NCBI GenBank assembly: GCA_035911095.1
Contig: JAMHWF010000077.1
Coordinates: 62,001-126,000 of the forward strand
DNA from: JAMHWF01 sp035911095
Lineage (GTDB): Bacteria > Pseudomonadota > Gammaproteobacteria > Burkholderiales > Burkholderiaceae_C
Length of the DNA: 64,000 nucleotides
Direction: 5' to 3'
A program made the translations under genes and the position numbers. A model generated the notes under the pieces. It saw nothing but the letters and a program-made list of their open reading frames with translations. It was not told the origin of the DNA and ran no database searches. Of this stretch, positions 45,053-53,278 are shown one piece after another (the stretch's first letter is position 1; every line of letters starts with the position of its first letter).

Positions 45053-46441
45053 TCAGCGCGGACCGATGCGCCAGCGCTGGTCCTCGAGGTTCGAGCGCAC
45101 CGGCAGGATGCCGGGCAGAGCGCGCAGGAAGTCTTCGGCCTGCGCGATCTTCACCAGGCCCGACAGCCGCAGCGTCGCCACGGCCGGGTCCAGCTCGACC
45201 GGCCGCGGCAGGTAGCGCCGCAGGCGTTCGATGGCCTCGGCCAGCGCCGTGTCGTCGAAGCCGATGGCCCCGTGGCGCCAGCCGGCCGCACTCTGAGCGG
45301 CGGCCAGCCGCGTCACCTGCGAGGGCTCGTCCGCCCCGTCCGTGGCGCCGTGGCGCAGCGCGTCGCCAGGCCCGAGCTCGACCGCGAGACGGGCCTGCCC
45401 GCGGGCATCGAGCGTCTCGACCCGCACGCGCCCGCACTCGACCTGCACCTCGACGCCGCCATCCACCCGCCGCTCGACGCCGAAGCGGGTGCCGAGCACG
45501 GTGATGCGCAAGCTGCCGTGGCGGGCGGTGGCGGTTGCTGTTGCGGTGTCGATCACGGCGGGCACGTCGACGACGAAGGGCCGCTGCGCATCGGGCACGA
45601 CGTCGAAGAAGGCCGCGCCCTGCAGCAGCGTCGCGTGGCGCCGGCGGCCGTAGTAGGCGAGCTGCAGCCGCGTCAGCGCGTCCAGCGTGACGACGCTGCC
45701 GTCCGGCAGCGGCTGGCGCAGCGAGCGGCCGACCGGCGTCCGGGCTGCCAGCTGCCACTGCGGCACGCTGAACTGCCACCAGCGCCAGACCCCGCTGGTG
45801 CCGAGCCCCAGGCCGGCGACGCCGAGCAGCGCCGCCAGCGAGCGGCGGCGCCCGCGCCGCGGTGTGTCGGCGGCGCCGCCGACGATACCCGCATGCCAGC
45901 GCTCCATCGCGGCCTGCACGCGGTCCATCGCCAGCATCACCTCGCGCTCGACCATGTTGCGCGAGAGGCCGAACTCCGCCGCCAGCACGCCCTGGTCGAT
46001 GCCGTCGACCCGGTGCCGCAGGAAGATCGTGCGCGCGCGCTCGGGCAGGCCGGCCAGTGCGCCTTCCACCGCCCGCACCGCCTGCCCGTACATCGCCGCG
46101 TCGGCGGTGTCCGGCGCCTGTGCGGGTGCCTGCTCGCGGGCGGCGAGGGCGGGCTCGGCATGGCGGCGTGCCAGGCCATCGCGCCGGCGCTGGTCGATCA
46201 CCAGGTTGCGCGCGACGGTGAACAGGTAGGCGCGCGCCTCACCGTCGTCGCGCCAGGCCGGTTCGCGGCCCGCGCGTGCCAGGTCCGCGGCCCGCAGCCA
46301 GGTGTCATGCGCCAGTTCCCGTGCCTCGTCCGCATTGCCTGTGCGCAGCGACAGGTAGCGCAGCAGCTCGCGGTAGCTGTCGCGGAAGCTGGCCAGCAGC
46401 GGCGAGGGCGCAGCGCCGAGGCCGGCGTCGGGAGGGCTCAT
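45053..46441 (-). CDS. ECF sigma factor fused to FecR anti-sigma domain (IutY-like)
   Basis: One uninterrupted 462-codon frame joins two usually separate proteins. Residues 15-182 are a FecI-type ECF sigma factor: region 2 (LLRYLSLRTGNADEARELAHDTWLRA, AYLFTVARNLVIDQRRR) and region 4 (ALAGLPERARTIFLRHRVDGIDQGVLAAEFGLSRNMVER). Residues 201-222 form a transmembrane helix (SLAALLGVAGLGLGTSGVWRWW). Residues 230-462 are the periplasmic FecR domain, with LGTRFGV at 316-322; Gly317-Thr318 matches the known self-cleavage site of FecR-like proteins. FecR's own cytoplasmic anti-sigma helix is absent. It precedes the STN receptor by 109 bases. Pseudomonas IutY is a described precedent. Confidence 0.9.
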   Translation of the reverse strand: MSPPDAGLGAAPSPLLASFRDSYRELLRYLSLRTGNADEARELAHDTWLRAADLARAGREPAWRDDGEARAYLFTVARNLVIDQRRRDGLARRHAEPALAAREQAPAQAPDTADAAMYGQAVRAVEGALAGLPERARTIFLRHRVDGIDQGVLAAEFGLSRNMVEREVMLAMDRVQAAMERWHAGIVGGAADTPRRGRRRSLAALLGVAGLGLGTSGVWRWWQFSVPQWQLAARTPVGRSLRQPLPDGSVVTLDALTRLQLAYYGRRRHATLLQGAAFFDVVPDAQRPFVVDVPAVIDTATATATARHGSLRITVLGTRFGVERRVDGGVEVQVECGRVRVETLDARGQARLAVELGPGDALRHGATDGADEPSQVTRLAAAQSAAGWRHGAIGFDDTALAEAIERLRRYLPRPVELDPAVATLRLSGLVKIAQAEDFLRALPGILPVRSNLEDQRWRIGPR

Positions 46442-46568
46442 CGGGTCTCAGCTCGGCACGGTGCGGGCCGGCGGCGCGGCCCTGCGCGGGGCCGCGACGT
46501 CGCGCGGACCGGGGTTCAGGCGCCGCGGCCGGGGGCGGGCCCGGCCCGCGCCACCGCGGCGGCGGGGC

Positions 46569-47954
46569 TCAGCGGCCGACCATCTGCTCGGCCACGACCC
46601 ACTGGTCGAACTGCTCGCCGGTCAGGTGGCCGGAGGCGACGGCCGCCTCGCGCAGGCTGCTGCCTTCCTTGTGGGCCTTCTTCGCGATGTAGGCGGCCTT
46701 GTCGTAGCCGATATGCGGGTTCAGCGCCGTCACCAGCATCAGCGAGTTCTTCACCAGCTCGGCGATGCGGTCGCGGTTGGGCTCGATGCCGACCGCGCAG
46801 TTGTCGTTGAAGCTGCGCATGCCGTCGGCCAGCAGCCGCACGCTCTGCAGGAAGTTGTGCGCCACCACCGGGCGGAACACGTTCAGCTCGAAGTTGCCCG
46901 AGGCGCCGCCGATGTTGATCGCGACGTCGTTGCCGAACACCTGGGCCGCGAGCATCGTCACCGCCTCGCTCTGCGTCGGGTTGACCTTGCCGGGCATGAT
47001 CGACGAGCCGGGCTCGTTCTCGGGAATGGTCAGTTCGCCGATCCCGCTGCGCGGGCCGCTGGCCAGCCAGCGCACGTCGTTGGCGATCTTGTTCAGGCTC
47101 GCGGCCAGCGTCTTCAGCGCGCCGTGGGCGAACACCAGCGCGTCCTGCGAGGCGAGCGACTCGAACTTGTTCGGCGAGGTGACGAAAGGCAGGCCGGTGA
47201 TGGCCGCCAGCTCCTTCGCCACGCCCTCGGCGTAGCCCTTGGGCGCGTTCAGCCCGGTGCCGACCGCGGTGCCGCCCAGCGCCAGCTCATACAGGTGCGG
47301 CAGCGCCGACAGCACGTGCTTGCGGCCGTGCTCCAGCTGGGCCACCCAGCCCGAGACCTCCTGGCCCAGCGTCAGCGGCGTCGCGTCCTGCAGGTGGGTG
47401 CGGCCGATCTTGACGATGCCGTCGAAGGCCTCGGCCTTCTGCGCCAGCGTCTTCTTCAGCAGGTCGATCGCCGGCAGCAGCTTGTTCGTCAGCGCGTCCA
47501 CCGCGGCGACATGCGAGGCGGTCGGGAACACGTCGTTCGACGACTGGCTCTTGTTGACGTCGTCGTTCGGGTGGATCAGCCGGCCCTCGCCGCGCTCGCC
47601 GCCCAGGATCTCGCTGGCTCGGTTGGCGATGACCTCGTTGAGGTTCATGTTCGACTGCGTGCCCGAGCCGGTCTGCCAGACGACGAGCGGGAATTCGTCG
47701 GGGTGCTTCCCTTCGATGACCTCCTGCGCGGCGGCGACGATCGCGTCCTTCTTCTTCGCGTCGAGCAGGCCCAGCGCATGGTTCACCGTGGCCGAGGCCC
47801 GCTTGACCTGGGCCAGCGCCTTGATGACCTCGCGCGGCTGGCGCTCGCCCGAGATGTCGAAGTTCTGCAGCGAGCGCTGCGTCTGCGCACCCCAGAGCTT
47901 GTCGGAGGGGACGGCGATCGGGCCAAAGGTGTCGCGTTCGGTGCGGGTGGACAT
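46569..47954 (-). CDS. fumC: Class II fumarate hydratase (fumarase C)
   Basis: A 461-residue iron-independent fumarase that interconverts fumarate and malate in the TCA cycle. The superfamily signature GSSIMPGKVNPTQ is present, along with GSGTQSNMNLNEVIANRA, HPNDDVNKSQSSNDVFPTA and KIGRTHLQDATPLTLGQE. ATG 47954 gives the normal length. A Fur box lies 28-46 bases upstream, fitting induction of this iron-free isoenzyme when iron is scarce. It is on the same strand as the sigma/FecR fusion gene, 127 bases ahead of it. Confidence 0.97.
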   Translation of the reverse strand: MSTRTERDTFGPIAVPSDKLWGAQTQRSLQNFDISGERQPREVIKALAQVKRASATVNHALGLLDAKKKDAIVAAAQEVIEGKHPDEFPLVVWQTGSGTQSNMNLNEVIANRASEILGGERGEGRLIHPNDDVNKSQSSNDVFPTASHVAAVDALTNKLLPAIDLLKKTLAQKAEAFDGIVKIGRTHLQDATPLTLGQEVSGWVAQLEHGRKHVLSALPHLYELALGGTAVGTGLNAPKGYAEGVAKELAAITGLPFVTSPNKFESLASQDALVFAHGALKTLAASLNKIANDVRWLASGPRSGIGELTIPENEPGSSIMPGKVNPTQSEAVTMLAAQVFGNDVAINIGGASGNFELNVFRPVVAHNFLQSVRLLADGMRSFNDNCAVGIEPNRDRIAELVKNSLMLVTALNPHIGYDKAAYIAKKAHKEGSSLREAAVASGHLTGEQFDQWVVAEQMVGR

Positions 47955-47981
47955 GGCGTTGGTCGGCGTGTCGGGCCGTCT

Positions 47982-48000
47982 GATGAGAATCGTTCCCATT
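47982..48000. promoter_or_regulatory. Fur box upstream of fumC
   Basis: GATGAGAATCGTTCCCATT is a near-palindrome matching ATGAGAAT-N-ATTCTCAT type Fur sites. The 24 bases 47982-48005 are the exact reverse complement of 31480-31503. The shared segment includes a -10-like TAGAAT read towards fumC, so bound Fur would block the promoter. Confidence 0.75.
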
Positions 48001-48063
48001 CTAGGATCCCGTGCTGACGGGTCTCTGGCATCGCCTTGTTCCGCGGAGGGGCCGCGGCCCGGC

Positions 48064-48666
48064 TCAGAGGCTCAGCCGGCGCAGCGCATCGAGGACCTGC
48101 AGCGCCATCGGTCGATGGTCACCTGCCATCGACGCCGCGGCTGCCGCGCCATACCCGCCGTCGGGGCGCGGCCGCAGCCGGACGGCTGGCGGCAGCCCGT
48201 AGCGCATCAGGACCACGTTCGCGAGGATGCGAGCCGTGCGCCCGTTGCCGTTGCCAAACGGGTGGATCCGCACCCACTCGCCGTGGGCCCAGGCCGCGAG
48301 CCAGGCCACGCCGTTCAGCGCGTCGGCGCTCAGGTCGGCGCCGGGCGCGACGGCCTGGTCAAGCCCCTCCAGCGCGGTCGCGAGTCGCTGCTCGAAGCGC
48401 CGCAGCTCGTCGGCGATTTCTGCCGGTGGCACGCCCTCCCGCGACCCGACCATCACGTGCACATCGGCCACGCCGGGCTCTCCGCGGAAGGCGCCGACGA
48501 AGGCCTCGTCGGGCACGCGCAGGCCGGCCATCATCTGGGCGTGCCATTGGCGGATCGACGACACATCGACCGGCCGGCGCTGGGCGGCCGCGTCGGCCAG
48601 CGCCTCGAGCAGCGCGGTGAGGTTGCGCCGCAGCCGGGCCGAGTCCGCGTCCCAGTCGGGCTTCAA
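48064..48666 (-). CDS. Fic-domain protein (putative AMP-transferase toxin)
   Basis: A 200-residue protein with the complete Fic motif HPFGNGNGRTAR at residues 135-146, which places the catalytic His and the phosphate-binding loop for transfer of AMP (or a related group) to target hydroxyls. The flap region VHVMVGSREGVPP lies ahead of it. Its ATG overlaps the stop of the upstream small gene (ATGA), the usual antitoxin-toxin order. No S/TxxxEG/N inhibitory helix was found in it. Target protein unknown. Confidence 0.9.
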   Translation of the reverse strand: MKPDWDADSARLRRNLTALLEALADAAAQRRPVDVSSIRQWHAQMMAGLRVPDEAFVGAFRGEPGVADVHVMVGSREGVPPAEIADELRRFEQRLATALEGLDQAVAPGADLSADALNGVAWLAAWAHGEWVRIHPFGNGNGRTARILANVVLMRYGLPPAVRLRPRPDGGYGAAAAASMAGDHRPMALQVLDALRRLSL

Positions 48667-49070
48667 CGGGTGGCGTCGCGCACCCGCTTCGAGACCGGGC
48701 CGTCGAGCCGCAGGCCGGCGTCGAGCACGCGCCCCTCGGCCGGGTCGTCGGCGGTGGCTTCGCCCTCGACGAAGGCCGCGATCGCCTTCCTGAAGCCGGG
48801 GTCGCGCTGGCGCCAGGCCTTCAGCCGCTCGAGCGTCTGTTGCAACTCCTGCTCGAGGGCAGCCGAGCGCGTCTCGATGTAGCCCGCGACGGCCTCGTTC
48901 ACCAGCTTGTTCAGCGGCTGGCCGGTCTCGGCGTTGAGCAGGCGCAGCCCCTGCTCGTTCGCTGGCGTCAGGCGAAAGGTCGTGGCGCGCGTGGCAGGGG
49001 CCTCCGCGCCCACCGACGGAGAGGGCCTGGCCATCGTGCTGCGGGGCGCGTGTTTGGCTTGCGAACTCAT
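48663..49070 (-). CDS. Ribbon-helix-helix partner (putative antitoxin) of Fic
   Basis: A 135-residue protein. Residues 28-65 (ATTFRLTPANEQGLRLLNAETGQPLNKLVNEAVAGYI) fit a MetJ/Arc-type ribbon-helix-helix domain with the DNA-contact strand TFRL. The rest is charged and helical, with a conserved-looking PGFRKAIAAFVEGEA. It overlaps the Fic gene by four bases. The S/TxxxEG/N motif of VbhA/FicA-type Fic inhibitors is not evident, so how it restrains Fic, if it does, is unclear. It probably autoregulates through the palindrome just upstream. Confidence 0.75.
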   Translation of the reverse strand: MSSQAKHAPRSTMARPSPSVGAEAPATRATTFRLTPANEQGLRLLNAETGQPLNKLVNEAVAGYIETRSAALEQELQQTLERLKAWRQRDPGFRKAIAAFVEGEATADDPAEGRVLDAGLRLDGPVSKRVRDATR

Positions 49071-49093
49071 GAGGTATTCAGGGTTGATCGCCC

Positions 49094-49118
49094 GATGTCA
49101 GATTTCAATTTTGACATC
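49094..49118. promoter_or_regulatory. Inverted repeat, probable operator of the Fic module
   Basis: GATGTCA (49094-49100) and TGACATC (49112-49118) form a perfect 7-bp inverted repeat around 11 AT-rich bases, 24 bases upstream of the antitoxin start. The spacer contains TTGAAA on the minus strand, a possible -35. Position and symmetry fit an autoregulatory site for the ribbon-helix-helix protein. Confidence 0.6.
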
Positions 49119-49142
49119 TGCCTCAGGGTTTGGCAAAGGGCC

Positions 49143-50120
49143 TCACCAGCCGAGGGCGCCGTAGTCGCGACGTTCCACCGCCCGGGCGATGCGGCGGGCC
49201 TGCTGGTCGATGCGGGCACCGGCGTCGCCGGCCTCCATGTCGCGCAGGCTCTCGGCCAGGTCGCGTCCGCAATGGCCGGTCTGGCCGCACACGATGAAGT
49301 AGAGGTTGCTGGAGCGGCTGCAGTCGAAGCCCGCATGGCACAGGGCCAGCAAGGTGGCCGTGTAGGGGGCGTACGGGCCGCCGAGCGGGGACCAGGTCTC
49401 GCCGGGCTTCATCGCGGAGAGCCGCAGCCAGTCCGCCAGTTCGGCGTCGCGCCAGAGCAGGGCGGTGGTGCCATAGCGTTCCAGGTCGCGCCGCAGTGAC
49501 TTCCCGTAAGCCCGCATCTCGGCGCTGTCGCGGGCCTCGACGCCCGCGCCGTCGGCGATCGGCAGGCGGCCCAGGTCCCGGAACGGTGAGTCCGCGGCTT
49601 TCAGCGACTGCCGCAAGCGCTGGCCGTCGGCCATGAAGTGCTCGCGCCGGTGCCGATGGAACGGCGCGCAATGCTGGCCGTGCAGGCGGAACGTGTCGTC
49701 GTAGCGCCGCTGCGCCTCGGTGGGGCGGTCGCCGGACTTGAGCGGCACCGCGCCGATGACCACCGGAAAGCAGAGGTCCCAGGCCCGCAGGGCCAGGAAG
49801 CGGTCTTCCGGTCGCTCGGAGGCCAGCCCGCGTTCGTAGAGCTTCAGCAGCGCCTCGCCGCCGAGGCGCCATAGGGCGCGCGCCTCGTCTTCGAAGCGGG
49901 GCGTCGTCGGTGCCGCGGCTTGCCGTCCCGCGGAAGGCAGCGCCGGAGGCGGCCTCGCCGGGGCCGTGGGCGTGGCATCGCCGGGCGGCGGCTGTGGTGG
50001 CTGCGCGGGTGTGGCGACGGTCGGGGCCTCTCGCGGGGCCGTGCCGCGGGCCAGGAACATCAGCAGCGACAGGACGGCGAAGACCGCCGCCACCCAGGCG
50101 CTCCAGCGGCGCGGGTCCAT
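49143..50120 (-). CDS. Hypothetical membrane-anchored protein downstream of mgtE
   Basis: A 325-residue protein with one N-terminal membrane helix (WSAWVAAVFAVLSLLMFLA), a Pro-rich linker (about 28-65) and a large extracytoplasmic domain with several Cys (DLCFPVVIG, LHGQHCAPF, LCHAGFDCSRSSNLYFIVCGQTGHCG). The paired cysteines suggest disulphides. No known family recognised. ATG 50120 lies ten bases after the mgtE stop, so they probably share a transcript. Confidence 0.68.
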   Translation of the reverse strand: MDPRRWSAWVAAVFAVLSLLMFLARGTAPREAPTVATPAQPPQPPPGDATPTAPARPPPALPSAGRQAAAPTTPRFEDEARALWRLGGEALLKLYERGLASERPEDRFLALRAWDLCFPVVIGAVPLKSGDRPTEAQRRYDDTFRLHGQHCAPFHRHRREHFMADGQRLRQSLKAADSPFRDLGRLPIADGAGVEARDSAEMRAYGKSLRRDLERYGTTALLWRDAELADWLRLSAMKPGETWSPLGGPYAPYTATLLALCHAGFDCSRSSNLYFIVCGQTGHCGRDLAESLRDMEAGDAGARIDQQARRIARAVERRDYGALGW

Positions 50121-50130
50121 CGCGCCGCGG

Positions 50131-51456
50131 TCAGCTGACCTTGCCCGCCAGCAGCGGCGCAAACGCCGTCGCGATCCCCAGGAACGAGAAGAAGCCGGTG
50201 ATGTCGGTCACCGTGGTCAGCATGATCGACGAGGCGGTCGCCGGGTCCTGGCCGAAGCGGCGCAGCAGCATCGGCACCAGCGCGCCGGCCAGGCAGGCCA
50301 TCAGCATCGAGATCGCCATCGCCAGCGCGAACACGCCGACCAGCGCCGCCGAGCCGCTCCAGACGTAGACGCCGATCCCGGCGGTGAAGGCCACCGCCAG
50401 CCCGTTGACCAGGCCGACCAGCGCTTCCTTGCCGACCACCTGCCGCCAGTGGCGCAGGCCCACCTCGCGCAGCGCCAGGCCGCGCATCGTCACCGCCAGC
50501 GCCTGTGCGCCGGCGTTGCCCGACTGGCCGGCCACCATCGGCATCAGCACCGCCAGCGCGGTGAACTGCGCGATCGTGTGCTCGAACAGGCCCACCACCG
50601 AGGCGGCCATGAAGGCGGTCAGCAGGTTCACCTGCAGCCACGGCAGGCGCTTCTTCACCGCGAAGCCGGGGGTCGAGAGCGCGCGCTCGTCGGCGCTGGC
50701 GCCGACCATGGTCTGGATGTCGACGCTGGTCTCTTCCTCCACCGCGGCGACCAGCTCGGCCTGGCGGATCACGCCGACCAGCCGCCCCGACACGTTGACC
50801 ACCGGCAGCGTCGAGATCGGGTGCGCCTGCAGCGTCTCGACCACTTCCTCGCGCGGCGCCAGCTCGTCGACGTGGATCACGACACCGCGCGTGATGTCGG
50901 CCAGCGGCAGCTCATGCGCGGCGAGCGCCAGGTCCTGCAGCTCGACGCGGCCGGCGAGCCGCCCCTCGTCGTCGACGACGAACAGGTCGCGCAGCCCGCG
51001 GCGGCGGATCTGGCGCAGCCGCTCGATCGCCTGCGCGACCGTCATGCCGCGCCGCAGCGGCGCGACGCGAGGGTCCATCATCCGGCCCGCGCTGTCTTCC
51101 GGGTACTGCAGCAGCTCGCGCAGCTCGCGTCCGACCTCGGCGTCGAGGGTGGCGAGCCAGCTCTCGCGCGGCTCGGGTTCGAGCTGGGTCAGCACCGCGA
51201 CGCTCGCCACCGGCTCGGCCTCGGAGAGCAGGTGCCGCGCGAGCGGGTCGGGCAGGCGCAGCAGCACCTCGAGCGCGACGTCCGGCGCCAGCGCCTGCCA
51301 GGCCGGCAGCGCCGCGTGCGGCGGCTGGTGCGCGAGCAGCGCGGCCGCCTCGTCGGCGTCCATCGCCTCGAACAGGCGCGCGGCCTCGTGCGGGTAGTCG
51401 AGCAGGTAGCGGTGCGTCAGCGCCGCGTCGGCGGAGGCGAGGGCCGGCGTCGTCAT
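50131..51456 (-). CDS. mgtE: Magnesium transporter MgtE
   Basis: A 441-residue Mg2+ channel. The N-terminal superhelical domain (about 15-125; PHEAARLFEAMDADEAAALLAHQP) and paired CBS domains (about 130-255; VAPLRRGMTVAQAIERLR, GVVIHVDELAPREEVVETLQAHPISTLPVVN) are cytoplasmic Mg2+ sensors, linked by the plug helix to five membrane helices (RLPWLQVNLLTAFMAASVVGLFE, LMPMVAGQSGNAGAQALAVTMRGLAL, TTVTDITGFFSFLGIAT). The start overlaps the preceding gene's stop by four bases. Confidence 0.95.
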   Translation of the reverse strand: MTTPALASADAALTHRYLLDYPHEAARLFEAMDADEAAALLAHQPPHAALPAWQALAPDVALEVLLRLPDPLARHLLSEAEPVASVAVLTQLEPEPRESWLATLDAEVGRELRELLQYPEDSAGRMMDPRVAPLRRGMTVAQAIERLRQIRRRGLRDLFVVDDEGRLAGRVELQDLALAAHELPLADITRGVVIHVDELAPREEVVETLQAHPISTLPVVNVSGRLVGVIRQAELVAAVEEETSVDIQTMVGASADERALSTPGFAVKKRLPWLQVNLLTAFMAASVVGLFEHTIAQFTALAVLMPMVAGQSGNAGAQALAVTMRGLALREVGLRHWRQVVGKEALVGLVNGLAVAFTAGIGVYVWSGSAALVGVFALAMAISMLMACLAGALVPMLLRRFGQDPATASSIMLTTVTDITGFFSFLGIATAFAPLLAGKVS

Positions 51457-52307
51457 GGGGGGTCGATCCTGGTGACCTGGGGCGCGACCTTCGGCAGCAG
51501 CGCCAGGCCGGCACCGAGCAGCCCCGACACCGCCTGCCAGTAGCCGCGCGCGGCGACGCCGACGAGCGAGGACGAGGCGTCGGACGAGCCCCCCGGCGGC
51601 GTCAGGTGTTCGAGCGCGCGCGTCAGCGCGTCGCGCGTCATCACGCCGACCAGGCGGTTGCCCGGCTCGGTCACCGGCAGCAAAGAGGCCTCGGCCCAGG
51701 CCGGGTGGGCCGCCGCGCCGGCGAGCGGCGCGTGGGCGGTGAGCACCGCGGCCGGGCGCTGCATCAGCGTCGCCAGCGTCGCGGCCGCCGGCGCGCCGAG
51801 CAGCACCAGCACCGGCACGACGCCGGCAAAGCGCCGCGACTCGTCGGCGACGAAGACCATCGGATGCTCGACCGGCGCCGCGCGCAGGCGCGACAGGGCC
51901 TCGCCGGCGCGCGCCTCGGCGGCGAGCATCACGATGTCGGGGTCGGCCCAGGCGCCGAGCGTGTCCTCGCCATAGCCGAGCAGCAGCGTGGAGGCGAGCG
52001 CGGCGGCGGTCGGCAGGCCGGCGGTCAGCGTGCGGCGGCGCGGCTCCGGCACGTGGCGCAGCAGCGCGACGGTCGGCTGCGTGGCCATCGGCGCGAGCAG
52101 CGCCAGCACGCGCGCGTCGTCGAGCGCCTGCAGGCAGCGCGCCGCCTTGGCCGGCAGCATCGCGGCGAGCACGTCGGCGCCCAGCCGCGCCGGCGCGGCC
52201 TCGAAGAGCGCCGTCGCCTCGGCGAGCGGCAGTGCCTCGAGCACGCGCGCCGCCTGCACCGGGTGGCTGCGCATGAAGGCGAGGCTGAGGGCGCGTTCGT
52301 CGGCCAT
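51453..52307 (-). CDS. MgtE N-domain/CBS-like protein without a channel
   Basis: A 284-residue soluble protein resembling the cytosolic half of MgtE: an N-terminal superhelix (MRSHPVQAARVLEALPLAEATALFEAAPARLGADVLAAMLP) and a degenerate CBS pair (DPDIVMLAAEARAGEALSRLRAAPVEHPMVFVADE, then SLLPVTEPGNRLVGVMTRDALTRAL). A short hydrophobic stretch near the end (YWQAVSGLLGAGLALLPKVA) could be a membrane anchor. It overlaps mgtE by four bases. It probably modulates the channel or senses Mg2+, an inference from architecture. Its leader holds a pentanucleotide repeat. Confidence 0.75.
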   Translation of the reverse strand: MADERALSLAFMRSHPVQAARVLEALPLAEATALFEAAPARLGADVLAAMLPAKAARCLQALDDARVLALLAPMATQPTVALLRHVPEPRRRTLTAGLPTAAALASTLLLGYGEDTLGAWADPDIVMLAAEARAGEALSRLRAAPVEHPMVFVADESRRFAGVVPVLVLLGAPAAATLATLMQRPAAVLTAHAPLAGAAAHPAWAEASLLPVTEPGNRLVGVMTRDALTRALEHLTPPGGSSDASSSLVGVAARGYWQAVSGLLGAGLALLPKVAPQVTRIDPP

Positions 52308-52314
52308 CGTTGGC

Positions 52315-52344
52315 GGTGCGGTGCGGTGCGGTGCGGTGCGGTGC
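52315..52344. repeat. Pentanucleotide tandem repeat (GGTGC)6
   Basis: Six perfect copies of GGTGC on the + strand, starting seven bases upstream of the start codon of the MgtE-N-like gene (minus strand, 52307). The tract occupies the place where a ribosome site should be; the nearest AGGA-like sequence on the minus strand is near 52355-52358, about 47 bases from the start. Copy-number change would alter leader length in steps of five. Confidence 0.9.
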
Positions 52345-52373
52345 GGGCGTCGTGTCCTGCGGCGCGACCGGGT

Positions 52374-53189
52374 TCAGGCCTGCGGCGAGCGCGCGACGAG
52401 CACGATCGCCTCGTCGTGGTAGACGCTGCCGGGCAGCATCACGCGGCCCTCGTCGGTTTCGAGCACGAGCGAGGTGGCGGTCAGGTCGACGATGCGCCCC
52501 TCGTGCCCGGCCACGCGCACCCGCTGGCCGATGCGCAGCGACTGGCCCAGGTAGTGCGCGCCGATCAGGTTGGCGACGTAGGCGCGCGCCCCCAGGCTCA
52601 CCGCCAGCGTCACGCCGCCCATCACGGTGGCGGCCAGCACCACCGCGAGGATCGCGATCCAGGTGACCTTGAGCCCGACCTGGTCGGCACCGACCAGCAG
52701 CGCCAGGATCAGCGTCGCGCCCTGGGCGACGCGGGCCAGCGCCGCGCGCTGCGCCTCGGCCAGGCCGCCGGCGGCCGTCTGCACCAGCTCGCCGACGAAG
52801 CCCGAGAGCAGCACCCCGGCGGCGATGATCAGCAGGCCCGCGGTCAGCGTCGGCAGGTGGTCGAGCAGGCGCGAGAGCCAGTCGGTGAAGGTCTGCAGGC
52901 CCAGGGTCTGCGTCGCCGCGGCGACGAAGAAGACCAGCACGACCCAGTAGACGACGGTGCCCAGCACCTGGCCCGAACGGCCCAGCTGCCAGCGGGTGCG
53001 GCCGGTGCCGCGCGCGATCAGGGTGTCGAGCAGGCCGGCGCCGCGCCGCGTCGCCAGGCGCAGCAGCCGGGCCAGCAGCCAGCCGACGACGAGCAACGCG
53101 AGCGCGCCCAGCAGGTTCGGCAGGTGCTCGAGCACCCGCTCGAGCGTCAGCGACAGTGCGCGGTCGAGGGTGTCGGCGAGGGAGCCCAT
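52374..53189 (-). CDS. Small-conductance mechanosensitive channel (MscS family)
   Basis: A 271-residue inner-membrane channel of about MscS length (286). Three N-terminal helices, with the Gly/Ala-rich pore helix in the segment WIAILAVVLAATVMGGVTLAVSLGARAYVANLIGA, then the beta domain (LGQSLRIGQRVRVAGHEGRIVDLTATSLVLETDEGRVMLPGSVYHDEAIVLV). It is shorter than MscS at the C-terminus, lacking the alpha/beta part. It opens under membrane tension to release solutes. It leads the gene string towards mgtE, 66 bases ahead of the next start. Confidence 0.9.
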   Translation of the reverse strand: MGSLADTLDRALSLTLERVLEHLPNLLGALALLVVGWLLARLLRLATRRGAGLLDTLIARGTGRTRWQLGRSGQVLGTVVYWVVLVFFVAAATQTLGLQTFTDWLSRLLDHLPTLTAGLLIIAAGVLLSGFVGELVQTAAGGLAEAQRAALARVAQGATLILALLVGADQVGLKVTWIAILAVVLAATVMGGVTLAVSLGARAYVANLIGAHYLGQSLRIGQRVRVAGHEGRIVDLTATSLVLETDEGRVMLPGSVYHDEAIVLVARSPQA

Positions 53190-53278
53190 CGGCTCATCGT
53201 ACCCGCGCCCGGTGACACCCCTGCGCCGCCGCTCGGGTACAAGATCGGCTTCGCGTGCAACCGCTGGGAGACGCTGCG

